Origin: JAKFWF01 sp041745515
GTDB lineage: Bacteria > Pseudomonadota > Alphaproteobacteria > Rhizobiales > Hyphomicrobiaceae
DNA: 25,281 nt
Assembly: GCA_041745515.1 (NCBI GenBank)
Contig: JBGTIU010000023.1
Coordinates: 1-25,281, forward strand
Direction: 5' to 3'
In this document: in pieces, positions 14,825-23,008 of the stretch
How positions within the stretch are numbered: position 1 is the first letter of the stretch
How the letters are laid out: each line of letters starts with the position of its first letter
Position numbers and translations under genes: made by a program
The notes under the pieces: generated by a model
Told to the model about the DNA's origin: nothing
Seen by the model: the letters and a program-made list of their open reading frames with translations, nothing else
Databases searched by the model: none

Positions 14825-17599
14825 ATGGATCAGGCTTTGCTCAATCGTCCCGCCCGCGTTGCTTCGCCATATTTCGACCCCGTGCAGCTACGACGGGAGT
14901 TGACAACCTTTTACAGCGCGATATCGAACACGGCCGAGCGCCGGGCAACCGTGGTCGAGCGGCTGAAGCAGCTGGTCGCGGATGCGCACGGCAGCGCTCT
15001 GGCTCAACTTCGAAGCGACGGCAACGGTCGTCAGTGTGCGGCCGGATTGTCACGCTTCCAGGACGAACTCGTCCGTCTGGTGTTCGATTACAAGACGACC
15101 CACATCTACCGCGCTCAAAACCCGTCCGATGCGGAGCGCATGGCACTGGTTGCGACCGGCGGCTATGGCCGGGGACTGCTGGCGCCTGGGTCCGACATCG
15201 ATCTGCTGTTCCTGTTGCCATACAAGCAGACCCCTTGGGGCGAGAGTGTCGCCGAGGCCGTGCTCTATATGTTGTGGGATCTCGGCTTCAAGGTCGGCCA
15301 CGCAACGCGCAACGTCGATCAATGCCTGAAATACGCGGATGCGGATATGACGATCCGCACATCGCTGCTTGACGTCCGTCTGATACACGGCGACGTGCCA
15401 ATCTTCGAAGAACTGGTGGGTCGTTTCCGCGCCGGCATTGTCAAAGGTACGACGCGCGCCTTCGTCGATGCCAAGATGGCCGAGCGAGAGCAGCGCCATA
15501 AGCGTTCAGGGGAAAGCCGCTATCTCGTCGAGCCCAACCTCAAGGACGGCAAAGGCGGCTTGCGCGATCTGCATACGTTGCATTGGCTGGTGAAATATCT
15601 GCACGGAGACGCCCCAGGCGCGGCAACCATCGCAACCGGCATTTTTACTACCGAAGAGGTTGCCGTCTTTCAGAAGTGCGAGAACTTTCTTTGGACGGTC
15701 CGCTGTCATCTGCATTTCATGACCGGCCGTCCGGAGGAACGCCTGTCGTTCGACGTGCAGGCGGAAATGGCGCAGCGCCTGGGCTACAAGGATCACGGCG
15801 GCCTGAAAGCCGTCGAGCGCTTCATGAAGCATTATTTTCTTGTCGCGAAGGATGTCGGCGACCTGACCTCTATTCTGTGCTCGTCACTCGAGATGCAACA
15901 GCTGAAGGCGATGCCGAGGATCAATCAGCTGCTGGCCGGCCTCAACTGGCGCACGCGTCGCCAGATCCGGGTCATGACGGATTTCCGTATCGACAACGAC
16001 CGGCTGAACATTGCCGACCCGGAGGTGTTCACGCGCGATCCAGTAAACCTCATCCGTTTGTTCGCTCAGGCTGAAAAAACCGGTGCGTTCCTGCATCCGT
16101 CGGCAATCCGGCGGTTACGCCACGCCGGACGGCTCATTGACGATGACGTACGCAACAACGCCGAAGCGAACCGTATCTTCATCGAGCTGCTGACGTCGAA
16201 ATCGAACCCTGAGACCGCGCTGCGCCGCATGAACGACGCCGGCATCCTTGGGCGCTTCGTGCCGGAGTTTGGCCGGGTCGTCTCGATGATGCAGTTCAAC
16301 ATGTATCATCACTACACGGTCGACGAGCATCTGGTGCGCACAGTGGGGGAACTGCGCGCGATCGAGGAAGGCGAACTCGCTGGCACGCTGCCGCTCTCCA
16401 CGGAGATCGTCAAATCGATCCAGAGCCGGCGGGCATTGTACGTGGCAGCGTTCCTGCACGATGCCGGTAAGGGCCGAATCGAAAATCATTCGGCCGTCGG
16501 CGCTCTCATCGCTCGCACGCTGTGTCCGCGCTTCGGCCTGACACCCACTGAAACCGACACCGTGGCTTGGCTCATCCAGGAGCACCTGACGATGAGCAAC
16601 ATCGCCCAGAGCCGCGATCTGGGGGATCCGAAAACGATCCGGGATTTCGCTGATATCGTGCAATCACCCGAACGGCTCAAACTGCTGCTGTTGCTGACGG
16701 TTGCCGATATCCGCGCGGTCGGACCCGGGACATGGAACGGCTGGAAGGGCCAGCTGCTGCGCCAGCTGTATTACGAGACCGAGCCGCTGGTGGCTGGCGG
16801 ACACACACATGCAGCGCGCAAGGAGCGCACGAGCGCGGCACAGGCGGCGTTGCGCGTCGCGCTCCAGGATTGGCCCGAGCACGAGATCGCCAAGTTCATC
16901 GAGCGCCAGTATCCCGACTATTGGCTGCGCAATGAAACCCGCAAACAGGCCGAGCACGCGCGCCTGATGCGCCGCGCCGAGACGGACGGCAGCAAACTTG
17001 CGACCACGTTTACATCGGACAACTTCACTGCCATCACAGATCTGTCGGTAATGGCGCCGAACCATCCCCGGCTGCTGTCGCTGTTTGCCGGTTGCTGTGC
17101 GGCGGCTGGCAGCAATATCATCGGCGCTCAGGTCTCGACTACGCGCGATGGGTTCGCGCTCGATACGTTCCTGCTGCAGCGCGAATTTGCCGACGACGAC
17201 GATGAGAACCGCCGCATGAAGCGAATTGGCAAGACCATCGAGAATGTACTGACGGGTGAGACTCGGCTCTCGGCACTGATGGCCAAGCGCCGTCCTGCGG
17301 GTAAGCGGATGCAGGCGTTCAATGTCCAGCCCGAGGTCGTTATCAACAACACGCTGTCCGATGGCTTCACCGTCATCGAAGTCGCGGGACTTGACCGGAC
17401 CGGGCTGCTTTATGAGCTGACCAGTACGCTGTCGGACCTCAACCTTGACATAACGTCAGCGCACATCACGACCTATGGCGAGAAGGCGGTCGACGTGTTC
17501 TATGTGACCGATCTGACGGGCAAGAAGGTGGATGCTCTTGGGCGGCAAAAGGCGATCCGCGAACGGTTGACGGCGGTGTTGGCGCCGACGCAGGAATAA
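14825..17599 (+). CDS. glnD: Bifunctional [protein-PII] uridylyltransferase / uridylyl-removing enzyme
   Basis: A 924-residue GlnD, full length for alphaproteobacteria. Domains in order: nucleotidyltransferase with GGYGRG at 112-117 and the metal-binding SDID at 123-126; the GlnD/PII-uridylyltransferase linker (EPNLKDGKGGLRDLHTL near 236-252); an HD phosphohydrolase domain with His545-Asp546 in FLHDAGKGR; and two C-terminal ACT domains (about 739-790 and 849-900). The enzyme uridylylates PII when glutamine is low and removes UMP when it is high, controlling glutamine synthetase and Ntr genes. An in-frame GTG at 14789, 5 bases after the VOC stop, would add 12 residues; neither start has a well-spaced ribosome site, so the start is uncertain. 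Confidence 0.97.
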   Translation: MDQALLNRPARVASPYFDPVQLRRELTTFYSAISNTAERRATVVERLKQLVADAHGSALAQLRSDGNGRQCAAGLSRFQDELVRLVFDYKTTHIYRAQNPSDAERMALVATGGYGRGLLAPGSDIDLLFLLPYKQTPWGESVAEAVLYMLWDLGFKVGHATRNVDQCLKYADADMTIRTSLLDVRLIHGDVPIFEELVGRFRAGIVKGTTRAFVDAKMAEREQRHKRSGESRYLVEPNLKDGKGGLRDLHTLHWLVKYLHGDAPGAATIATGIFTTEEVAVFQKCENFLWTVRCHLHFMTGRPEERLSFDVQAEMAQRLGYKDHGGLKAVERFMKHYFLVAKDVGDLTSILCSSLEMQQLKAMPRINQLLAGLNWRTRRQIRVMTDFRIDNDRLNIADPEVFTRDPVNLIRLFAQAEKTGAFLHPSAIRRLRHAGRLIDDDVRNNAEANRIFIELLTSKSNPETALRRMNDAGILGRFVPEFGRVVSMMQFNMYHHYTVDEHLVRTVGELRAIEEGELAGTLPLSTEIVKSIQSRRALYVAAFLHDAGKGRIENHSAVGALIARTLCPRFGLTPTETDTVAWLIQEHLTMSNIAQSRDLGDPKTIRDFADIVQSPERLKLLLLLTVADIRAVGPGTWNGWKGQLLRQLYYETEPLVAGGHTHAARKERTSAAQAALRVALQDWPEHEIAKFIERQYPDYWLRNETRKQAEHARLMRRAETDGSKLATTFTSDNFTAITDLSVMAPNHPRLLSLFAGCCAAAGSNIIGAQVSTTRDGFALDTFLLQREFADDDDENRRMKRIGKTIENVLTGETRLSALMAKRRPAGKRMQAFNVQPEVVINNTLSDGFTVIEVAGLDRTGLLYELTSTLSDLNLDITSAHITTYGEKAVDVFYVTDLTGKKVDALGRQKAIRERLTAVLAPTQE

Positions 17600-17618
17600 G
17601 GCGGATGCGCAAGCGCCG

Positions 17619-18329
17619 ATGATCTGGACCGCTGAGACAGGAACTAAGCTCTTCAACTACTGCGAACGCGGCGTCGATCCTGCGTTTTGGGCCGAGCCGC
17701 TGAATGCCCTGTCGAATGCGGGCTTCCTTGTCGTCAGCCTTGCAGCATTTCTGAACTGGCGGCGACAGCCGGCGGCAACGCGTGGCGGCTCCGAATTGGC
17801 GCTGATTGCATTGGTGCTGGTGATCGGCATCGGCAGCTTTCTGTTCCACACGTTCGCGACCCGCTGGGCGATGTTGGCGGATACGGTGCCGATCGGCATC
17901 TTCATGCTGGCATACTTTGCTTACGCGCTGCGAAGGCTGATTGGACTTGATATATGGCCGGTGTTGGCGGGGCTGGTCCTGTTTGTGACGGCGCTGGCGG
18001 CGGCAGGGAACGTCAAATGCGGCGGAGTCGCTTGTCTCAACGGCTCGGTCGGTTACCTCCCCGCCTTTGCGGCTATCGCTGGCACGGGCGAGTATCTGAG
18101 ACGGGCGCGCCACCCATCTGCTGTACCACTCCTTATCGCTGCTGGCCTGTTCGCAATCTCGTTAACGTTTCGAACGCTCGACCGCGCCGTGTGCCCGCTC
18201 ACGCTGATGGGAGCGACTTGGCACACCGGCACGCACGCACTTTGGCATGCGCTGAATGCGGTTGTGTTGTATTTGTTACTGCGAGCAACGGCGAATTACC
18301 GCGCGGTTAATTATTCGCGGCACATTTAG
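17619..18329 (+). CDS. Ceramidase-family integral membrane hydrolase (CREST superfamily)
   Basis: A 236-residue protein with about seven hydrophobic segments, matching the alkaline ceramidase family. The N-terminal NYCERG...AEPLNALSNAGF is typical. The residues expected to form the zinc site and catalytic centre are all present: Ser73 and His77 (GSFLFHT), Asp88 (LADTVPI), and His206 and His210 (GTHALWH). The family hydrolyses an amide bond, splitting ceramide into sphingoid base and fatty acid, inside the membrane. Whether this organism has sphingolipids is not shown; another N-acyl lipid is possible. It starts 19 bases after glnD and has a poor ribosome site of its own. A tiny frame ATG-CGC-AAG-CGC-CGA-TGA (17605-17622) ends on its ATG and could couple translation. 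Confidence 0.87.
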   Translation: MIWTAETGTKLFNYCERGVDPAFWAEPLNALSNAGFLVVSLAAFLNWRRQPAATRGGSELALIALVLVIGIGSFLFHTFATRWAMLADTVPIGIFMLAYFAYALRRLIGLDIWPVLAGLVLFVTALAAAGNVKCGGVACLNGSVGYLPAFAAIAGTGEYLRRARHPSAVPLLIAAGLFAISLTFRTLDRAVCPLTLMGATWHTGTHALWHALNAVVLYLLLRATANYRAVNYSRHI

Positions 18330-18434
18330 GTCATTCAATTCTTTTCTTATTTACACGATGTTCTTCTATTTGACTTCAAATCGCAGCCCACACGTGACGC
18401 TTCGTTTCGAATCGTACCTTTCGGAGCATAACCC

Positions 18435-19433
18435 ATGTCTAACCTTCTGCCGGCCGGCCTCGAAGTTTTTGGCCTAACCCTCATCGCATTGATTGGCTTC
18501 TTCATTTGGGCGACGGTCAAGGTCGTGCCGCAGGGTTCCAACTGGACGGTCGAGAATTTCGGCAAGTACACCCGTACGCTCGTACCCGGACTGCACTTCC
18601 TGTTTCCGGTGATGGAACGGGTCGGCTCCAAGATGAACATGAAAGAACAGGTGATGGATATCCCGAGCCAGGACATCATCACCCGCGACAACGCCATGGT
18701 CCGCGTCGATGGTGTCGCCTTCTACCAGGTGTTGAATGCGGCCAAGGCGTCCTATGAAGTCAACTCCCTGGAGCCCTCAATCATCAATCTGACGATGACC
18801 AATATCCGCACCGTGATGGGCTCGATGGAACTGGACAATCTGCTGTCGCAGCGCGATGTGATCAATCAGCGCCTGCTCGGCGTGGACGACCTGCCGACGC
18901 ATCCGTGGGGCGTCAAGATGACCCGCATCGAGATCAAGGACATCAATCCGCCGCGCGACCTTGTCGACTCCATGGGACGGCAGATGAAGGCTGAGCGCGA
19001 GAAGCGCGCGTCAATTCTTGAAGCAGAAGGATTGCGGCAGGCGGCCATCCTCAAAGCGGAGGGCGAGAAGCAATCGGTGGTGCTGCAAGCTGAAGGCCGC
19101 AGAGAAGCGGCATTCAGGGACGCGGAGGCGCGCGAGCGCTCTGCCGAAGCGGAAGCGAAAGCCACTGAACTGGTCAGCAACGCCATCTCTTCGGGCAATG
19201 TGCAGGCCATCAATTATTTTGTGGCCAACAATTACATGAAGGCGCTGGAGGCCATTGCCAGATCGCCCAACCAGAAGATTCTGATGATGCCGCTCGATGC
19301 GACCTCGATACTGGGTTCGATCGGCGGTATCGCAGAGATCGCCAAGGAGGCTTTCGGCAATGGCGGCGGCGCTGCTTCGCAACCGCCTTCGAAGCCATCG
19401 CGCAGCGTTCCGGGCGTTCCGCACAAGAACTGA
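18435..19433 (+). CDS. SPFH domain / band 7 membrane protein (stomatin/QmcA-like)
   Basis: A 332-residue SPFH protein. A single N-terminal membrane segment spans about 8-29, followed by VPQG and the band 7 domain with ENFGKYTRTLVPGLHFLFP at 40-58 and ITRDNAMVRVDGV near 81-93. A charged, Ala/Glu-rich coiled-coil follows at about 187-250 (AEREKRASILEAEG and repeats of the xAEGxxxAA type). The tail is Gly/Pro-rich. These proteins oligomerise into membrane microdomain scaffolds or cages and often act with an NfeD partner, which is encoded 12 bases downstream. GGAG at 18423-18426 lies 8 bases before the ATG. The 105-base gap upstream is AT-rich compared with its neighbours and should hold the promoter, but I could not fix -35/-10 boxes. 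Confidence 0.94.
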   Translation: MSNLLPAGLEVFGLTLIALIGFFIWATVKVVPQGSNWTVENFGKYTRTLVPGLHFLFPVMERVGSKMNMKEQVMDIPSQDIITRDNAMVRVDGVAFYQVLNAAKASYEVNSLEPSIINLTMTNIRTVMGSMELDNLLSQRDVINQRLLGVDDLPTHPWGVKMTRIEIKDINPPRDLVDSMGRQMKAEREKRASILEAEGLRQAAILKAEGEKQSVVLQAEGRREAAFRDAEARERSAEAEAKATELVSNAISSGNVQAINYFVANNYMKALEAIARSPNQKILMMPLDATSILGSIGGIAEIAKEAFGNGGGAASQPPSKPSRSVPGVPHKN

Positions 19434-19445
19434 CGGGGACAGATC

Positions 19446-19892
19446 ATGGCTGAATTCGTGCCGCTGCTCGGAGACTGGTTCTGGTGGGTTGTCGCCGGTA
19501 TCTTGCTCATGCTGGAGCTGACGGCGCCCGGGGTGTTCTTCATCTGGCTTGCGATACCAGCCGCCACGGTGGGGATGCTGGACATTGCTTTCGACATGGG
19601 TTGGCAGACGGAACTTGTCGTGTTCGCCGCGTTATCGCTGTTCAGCGTGTTCGCCGGCCGCAGCTGGCTCAAGAAAAAAAATGTATTCGACAGTGACCAT
19701 CCCAACCTCAATCAACGTATGTTCGATTTTGTCGGCCGCAGCTATGTGCTCGACGAAGCCATCGCGGAAGGACGCGGCCGGCTCACCATCGACAGCACCA
19801 TCTGGGAAATACGCGGCCCCGACACGCCAAAGGGCTCGCGCGTGAAAGTCACGGGAGTCGATGGCCTGCGGCTCGTGGTCGAGCCGTTTTAG
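19446..19892 (+). CDS. NfeD family membrane protein
   Basis: A 148-residue protein of the short NfeD type (YbbK-like). Hydrophobic segments at about 10-30, 32-48 and 53-70 are followed by a cytoplasmic or periplasmic OB-fold domain from about 90 to the end (FVGRSYVLDEAIAEGRGRL...GSRVKVTGVDGLRLVVEP). It lacks the ClpP-like protease domain of long NfeD proteins. It forms an operon with the SPFH gene, as is common, and is expected to work in the same membrane complex. Its stop TAG (19890-19892) overlaps the TAA of the convergent DUF1772 gene. Confidence 0.93.
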   Translation: MAEFVPLLGDWFWWVVAGILLMLELTAPGVFFIWLAIPAATVGMLDIAFDMGWQTELVVFAALSLFSVFAGRSWLKKKNVFDSDHPNLNQRMFDFVGRSYVLDEAIAEGRGRLTIDSTIWEIRGPDTPKGSRVKVTGVDGLRLVVEPF

Positions 19893-20371
19893 TTCAACAA
19901 GGCGGCGGTCGAGAAGGCCGCCGTAAGCAGCGCCGCAGTACCTCGCACATGATTCCAGATGGTCCAGCGATCGAGGTATTGCGTCCATAACCGTGCGCCC
20001 TCGCCGCTGCCGGGGTCGACTGCCGCCAGCGCGTTGTTCCAGGGCACATTGAAAGCGAGGGTGACCACTACCGTGCCCACCAGATATAAGAGGCCGGCAG
20101 ACAGAAGCACGGCTGAGCGCGGATCGCCCCAGTTAAAAACCGGCACCACGACCAAAACAGCACAGGCCGCCGCGGTGCCCAGCATCACGCCCAAGAAGAC
20201 CGGATTTAACACCACGATATTGATGGACTGCATGGCGGAGATGCCCTCGTTGGCCGGCAGCCGCCCGAGAGCCTTCATCACAAATGACGAGAAGGCGAAG
20301 AACACACCGGCCACAAGGCCGCTGCCGAGCGCAGTCGCGAAAATCAAGGCCGTCATGTAGCGGCTATCCAT
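19889..20371 (-). CDS. DUF1772 (anthrone-oxygenase-like) membrane protein
   Basis: A 160-residue protein with four hydrophobic segments (about 7-30, 48-78, 86-108, 143-158). Family marks are FFAFSSFVMKAL (24-35), FNVPWNNAL (107-115) and WTIWNHVRG (136-144). DUF1772 members include fungal anthrone oxygenases, but most bacterial ones are uncharacterised; the polar Asn, His and Arg of the last two motifs are the conserved core. Its ATG overlaps the NmrA-like gene's stop by 8 bases (ATGGATAG), so the two are translationally coupled. It is probably controlled with that gene by the divergent HxlR regulator. Confidence 0.88.
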   Translation of the reverse strand: MDSRYMTALIFATALGSGLVAGVFFAFSSFVMKALGRLPANEGISAMQSINIVVLNPVFLGVMLGTAAACAVLVVVPVFNWGDPRSAVLLSAGLLYLVGTVVVTLAFNVPWNNALAAVDPGSGEGARLWTQYLDRWTIWNHVRGTAALLTAAFSTAALLN

Positions 20372-21239
20372 TGCCGGCTCCCATCATCCGCAGGGCATCG
20401 GTGATGGTCGTGGCGCCGCGGCGGGTTTCGCCCACTTCCGGCTCGAAAGAGATCAGGCCCGAGTTCAGTGCGTCGTAGAGTTCGACGACACGCTCTGCAT
20501 AATCGGCGCCGAAGCCTCCATCAGCCAGGGCTGGAAGCAACTCGTCCCGGGGGATTGGCACAGCTTCAACGGGCTTGCCCAGGATCGAGCCCAACGCCTC
20601 GGCGATTCGCCGCGGCGAATAATCTTTGGGTCCCAAAAGGTTGATGATGCGCTCGCCTTCGTGCGGATCCAGAAGGCATTCCGCCGCAAGCCGCCCGATA
20701 TCCATGGTTGAAACGGTTTGCATCGGTCCATCGAGCGGCTCTCGTCCGCTGGGAAGGACGCCATTCTCACGGGCAATTGGAATGGCATAAGCCCAATTCT
20801 CCATGAAATCGGAAGCGCGGATATAGGTGATTGAGGCTTTGGTCCGGCGGAGCGCCGCTTCAAAATCGTGCAAGGTGCGAATGGCACCTGTGCCCTTCGT
20901 GAGATGTGAACCTCCCGAGGAAAGGGCCACGACGTTGCTTAGGCCCGCCATTTCGATGGCTTGGGCAACCGCTTCGGCGATGGCTTTGGCTTCCCGGATC
21001 AGATCGCGTGCTTGCACGAGGGCGGGGATCAATACGTAGGCGGCTTCAGCCCCCGCAAATGCTTCGGCCAGGCTGGCGGCGTTCCGTGGGTCTGCCGCGG
21101 CGATGTCAACGCCGCTGGAATTCAAGTGCGACGCCTTGGCGCGATCGCGTGTCAGGGCGCGAACCTTGGCGCCTCGCCGCACAAGCTCGGCAACCGCCGC
21201 TTTTCCTGTGTTGCCGGTAGCGCCCATGATTGCAAACAT
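20364..21239 (-). CDS. NmrA-like NAD(P)-binding oxidoreductase / sensor
   Basis: A 291-residue atypical SDR of the NmrA/QOR2-like group. The nucleotide motif GATGNTG is at 6-12 and the strand-2 RALTRDRAK segment at about 27-35 suits NADP(H). The catalytic Tyr-x3-Lys of classical SDRs is not evident. Similar genes (for example YtfG) reduce quinones or bind NADP as sensors. The ATG at 21239 has AGGAGG a few bases upstream on its strand. It is divergent from an HxlR regulator with 101 bases between starts and coupled to a DUF1772 gene downstream, which points to a small redox- or electrophile-response unit. Confidence 0.9.
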   Translation of the reverse strand: MFAIMGATGNTGKAAVAELVRRGAKVRALTRDRAKASHLNSSGVDIAAADPRNAASLAEAFAGAEAAYVLIPALVQARDLIREAKAIAEAVAQAIEMAGLSNVVALSSGGSHLTKGTGAIRTLHDFEAALRRTKASITYIRASDFMENWAYAIPIARENGVLPSGREPLDGPMQTVSTMDIGRLAAECLLDPHEGERIINLLGPKDYSPRRIAEALGSILGKPVEAVPIPRDELLPALADGGFGADYAERVVELYDALNSGLISFEPEVGETRRGATTITDALRMMGAGNG

Positions 21240-21289
21240 TGAAACCTCCTGGTTGTTCGATCAGGAGCCAATTTAACACTTCGGTACCC

Positions 21290-21318
21290 TTGTAATAAGT
21301 ACGCACAATTTTTATACT
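21290..21318 (+). promoter_or_regulatory. Sigma70-type promoter for the HxlR regulator
   Basis: TTGTAA at 21290-21295 (4 of 6 matches to the -35 consensus) is followed after exactly 17 bases by TATACT at 21313-21318 (5 of 6 matches to the -10 consensus). Transcription would begin near 21325, giving a very short leader before the ribosome site at 21330-21335. An imperfect dyad TAC-N11-GTA at 21285-21301 overlaps the -35 box and could be the regulator's own operator, which would allow control of both divergent genes. Confidence 0.6.
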
Positions 21319-21340
21319 ACCCAAAATCTTGGAGGCTGCC

Positions 21341-21685
21341 ATGACGATTGGCTCCTGGTGCCCTGTCGATGCAACGGTTGCCGTTATTGGCGGCAAATGG
21401 AAACCGACGATTCTGTTTCACCTGAAAAGCGGGCCGCGGCGTTTCAACGAACTCCGCCGGCTGATGCCGCATATCACGCAGCGCATGCTGACGCTGCAAC
21501 TCCGGGCTCTCGAGGCGGATGGAATTGTGAAGCGCAAAGTTCACGAGCAAGTTCCACCGTGGGTCGAATACTCGTTCACGAAACACGGCCGGACATTGGG
21601 GCCCTTGTTTGATGCCATGGAGGCGTGGGGCACCAAATATGGCGCGCCCAAGCGCGCGAAGCGGGCAAGCCTAGGCAACATTTAA
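21341..21685 (+). CDS. HxlR family winged-helix transcriptional regulator
   Basis: A 114-residue HxlR protein. It shows the family sequence CPVDATVAVIGGKWKPTIL (7-25), the recognition part RRFNELRRLMPHITQRMLTLQLRALEADGIV (about 33-63), and the wing with VPPWVEYSFTKHGRTL (71-86). Cys7 is the single cysteine, at the position used as a thiol switch in YodB/HypR/QorR-type members, so sensing of quinones or electrophiles is plausible. The ATG at 21341 has TGGAGG at 21330-21335. A TTG start at 21329 is possible but less likely. It is divergent from the NmrA-like and DUF1772 genes and probably represses them and itself. Confidence 0.93.
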   Translation: MTIGSWCPVDATVAVIGGKWKPTILFHLKSGPRRFNELRRLMPHITQRMLTLQLRALEADGIVKRKVHEQVPPWVEYSFTKHGRTLGPLFDAMEAWGTKYGAPKRAKRASLGNI

Positions 21686-21713
21686 CAGAAGCGCAGGAGC
21701 GGTTTTCTTTATA

Positions 21714-21819
21714 CCGTCATTCCAGCGCAAGCTGGAATCCAGCTTTGGAACCGAAAACATTCTTGGCGTGATGAAGTCTCGGCCGAAAAGCTGGACCCCA
21801 GCTTTCGCTGGGGTGACGG
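21714..21819. repeat. Paired REP-like hairpin element (CCGTCA type) in a convergent gap
   Basis: Two inverted arms face each other between the HxlR and kdsD 3' ends. The left arm starts CCGTCA and folds TTCCAGC (21720-21726) with GCTGGAA (21731-21737) around GCAA. The right arm, read on the - strand from 21819, starts CCGTCA and folds the CCCCAGC/GCTGGGG stem (21796-21802 with 21807-21813). The arms match at 28 of 33 bases; the TT/AA to CC/GG differences keep both stems fully paired. This is the widespread proteobacterial repeat that translates as TPAKAGVQ, arranged like a BIME pair. It may also end both transcripts. Confidence 0.85.
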
Positions 21820-21901
21820 TAGGAGGAGTGTTTCGCGGGGGCAACGCCAAGAGGGGGTTAGAGTCCGCACTCAACTAGCATAGGCCAGTGAGGCGCGAAC
21901 C

Positions 21902-22906
21902 TCAGGCAGCTCCGATCCGCAGTAGATCGTGAATGTGAACGAGGCCGATTGGTTCGCCCTTGGCGTTTAGCACAAAGAGACTGGTGATCTTTGCGGAGTT
22001 CAGCATTTCGAGTGCTTCGGAAGAGAGGGCATCCGGGTCTATGGTCTTGGGCGATGCGGTCATCACTTCGCCTACGGTGCGGTCCAGAAGATTGTGGTGC
22101 ATGTTGCGGCGAAGATCGCCATCGGTCACGATCCCGGCGAGACGGCCCGCATCGTCGAGCACGCCGACGCAGCCATAACTCTTGGACGTCATCACGATCA
22201 AAGCCTCCGACATGGGGAGGGTCATGGGCGCCAGCGGAAGCTCCGATTGCTTGTGCATGACCTCGCGCACATGGGTGAGCTGGGCGCCAAGCTTGCCGCC
22301 GGGATGGAAGTTCTGGAAATCGCGGGCGCTGAAACCCTTGTCCTCCAACAGCGCGATGGCGATGGCATCGCCAAGCGCCAGCTGCAACAGGGTTGACGTG
22401 GTGGGCGCCAAGCCATTGGGGCACGCTTCCTTGGCCCGGGGCAATGGCAGGACGATATCGGCTTCCTTGGCCAAGGTGCTGCCGGTCTCCGTGGTGATGG
22501 CGATGAGCGGCACGGCAAAGCGCCGCGAGTAGCCGAGGATGCCACGGAGTTCCGGCGATTCACCGGAATTGGAAATCATCACGATGACATCGCCCTTGGT
22601 GATCATGCCGAGATCGCCATGACTTGCATCGGCGGGATGGATGAACATGGCAGGCGTTCCGGTCGAAGCAAGGGTGGCGGCGATCTTGCGGGCGATGTGG
22701 CCGCTCTTTCCCATGCCCGTGAGGATGACGCGGCCCTGCGCCTTGCGGATCGTATCGACGGCGAGCGCCAACGCTTCGCCTAGCGCCCCATCGAGGGCCT
22801 TTATGAGTTGCTCCATTCCCTCCGCTTCGACCAACAAGGCGCGACGGGCGGAGGCGCGCCATTGGTCGCCGGGCGCGACTGGGTTCTGCAATGTTTTTGC
22901 GGGCAT
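21902..22906 (-). CDS. kdsD: D-arabinose-5-phosphate isomerase (KdsD/KpsF/GutQ family)
   Basis: A 334-residue enzyme with an N-terminal SIS sugar-isomerase domain and two C-terminal CBS domains (about 216-270 and 280-334). Motifs: TGMGKSGH at 63-70, HPADASHGDLG at 90-100, SNSGES at 112-117 and FHPGGKLG at 200-207. It converts ribulose-5-phosphate to arabinose-5-phosphate, the first step to Kdo for the lipopolysaccharide core or capsule. Length and order match the family exactly. It is divergent from an outer-membrane protein gene and near galU, so the context is envelope polysaccharide. The ATG at 22906 has no strong ribosome site. A paralogous role in capsule (KpsF) cannot be excluded. Confidence 0.95.
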   Translation of the reverse strand: MPAKTLQNPVAPGDQWRASARRALLVEAEGMEQLIKALDGALGEALALAVDTIRKAQGRVILTGMGKSGHIARKIAATLASTGTPAMFIHPADASHGDLGMITKGDVIVMISNSGESPELRGILGYSRRFAVPLIAITTETGSTLAKEADIVLPLPRAKEACPNGLAPTTSTLLQLALGDAIAIALLEDKGFSARDFQNFHPGGKLGAQLTHVREVMHKQSELPLAPMTLPMSEALIVMTSKSYGCVGVLDDAGRLAGIVTDGDLRRNMHHNLLDRTVGEVMTASPKTIDPDALSSEALEMLNSAKITSLFVLNAKGEPIGLVHIHDLLRIGAA

Positions 22907-22952
22907 GGCGGCAATTTAGGGGGTTTGCGGGAGAAAGGAAAGCTGATGCCCA

Positions 22953-22967
22953 TCAACCGGCCATTAA
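22953..22967. promoter_or_regulatory. Candidate CtrA binding site (TCAA-N7-TTAA)
   Basis: TCAA at 22953-22956, seven bases, then TTAA at 22964-22967 matches the alphaproteobacterial CtrA consensus TTAA-N7-TTAA at 7 of 8 positions. The second half extends to TTAACCAT (22964-22971), a known form of the CtrA half-site. It sits in the 102-base divergent gap, 41 bases before the beta-barrel ATG and 46 bases before the kdsD ATG, where it could act on either promoter. Confidence 0.5.
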
Positions 22968-23008
22968 CCATGTTCTCGCTAGGGTGGGCGGGATCAGGAG
23001 TTTGGTAA

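Noticed and set aside
17466..18113. A 215-codon - strand frame opposite the ceramidase-family gene
   Set aside because: The + strand protein has all ceramidase residues; the opposite frame is rich in Arg, Gln and His, as expected of a shadow.
21671..21874. A 67-codon frame on the - strand reading TPAKAGVQ ... DSSLRWNDG
   Set aside because: This is the well-known false translation of the REP-like repeat at 21714-21819. It has no ribosome site and consists mostly of the two hairpin arms.
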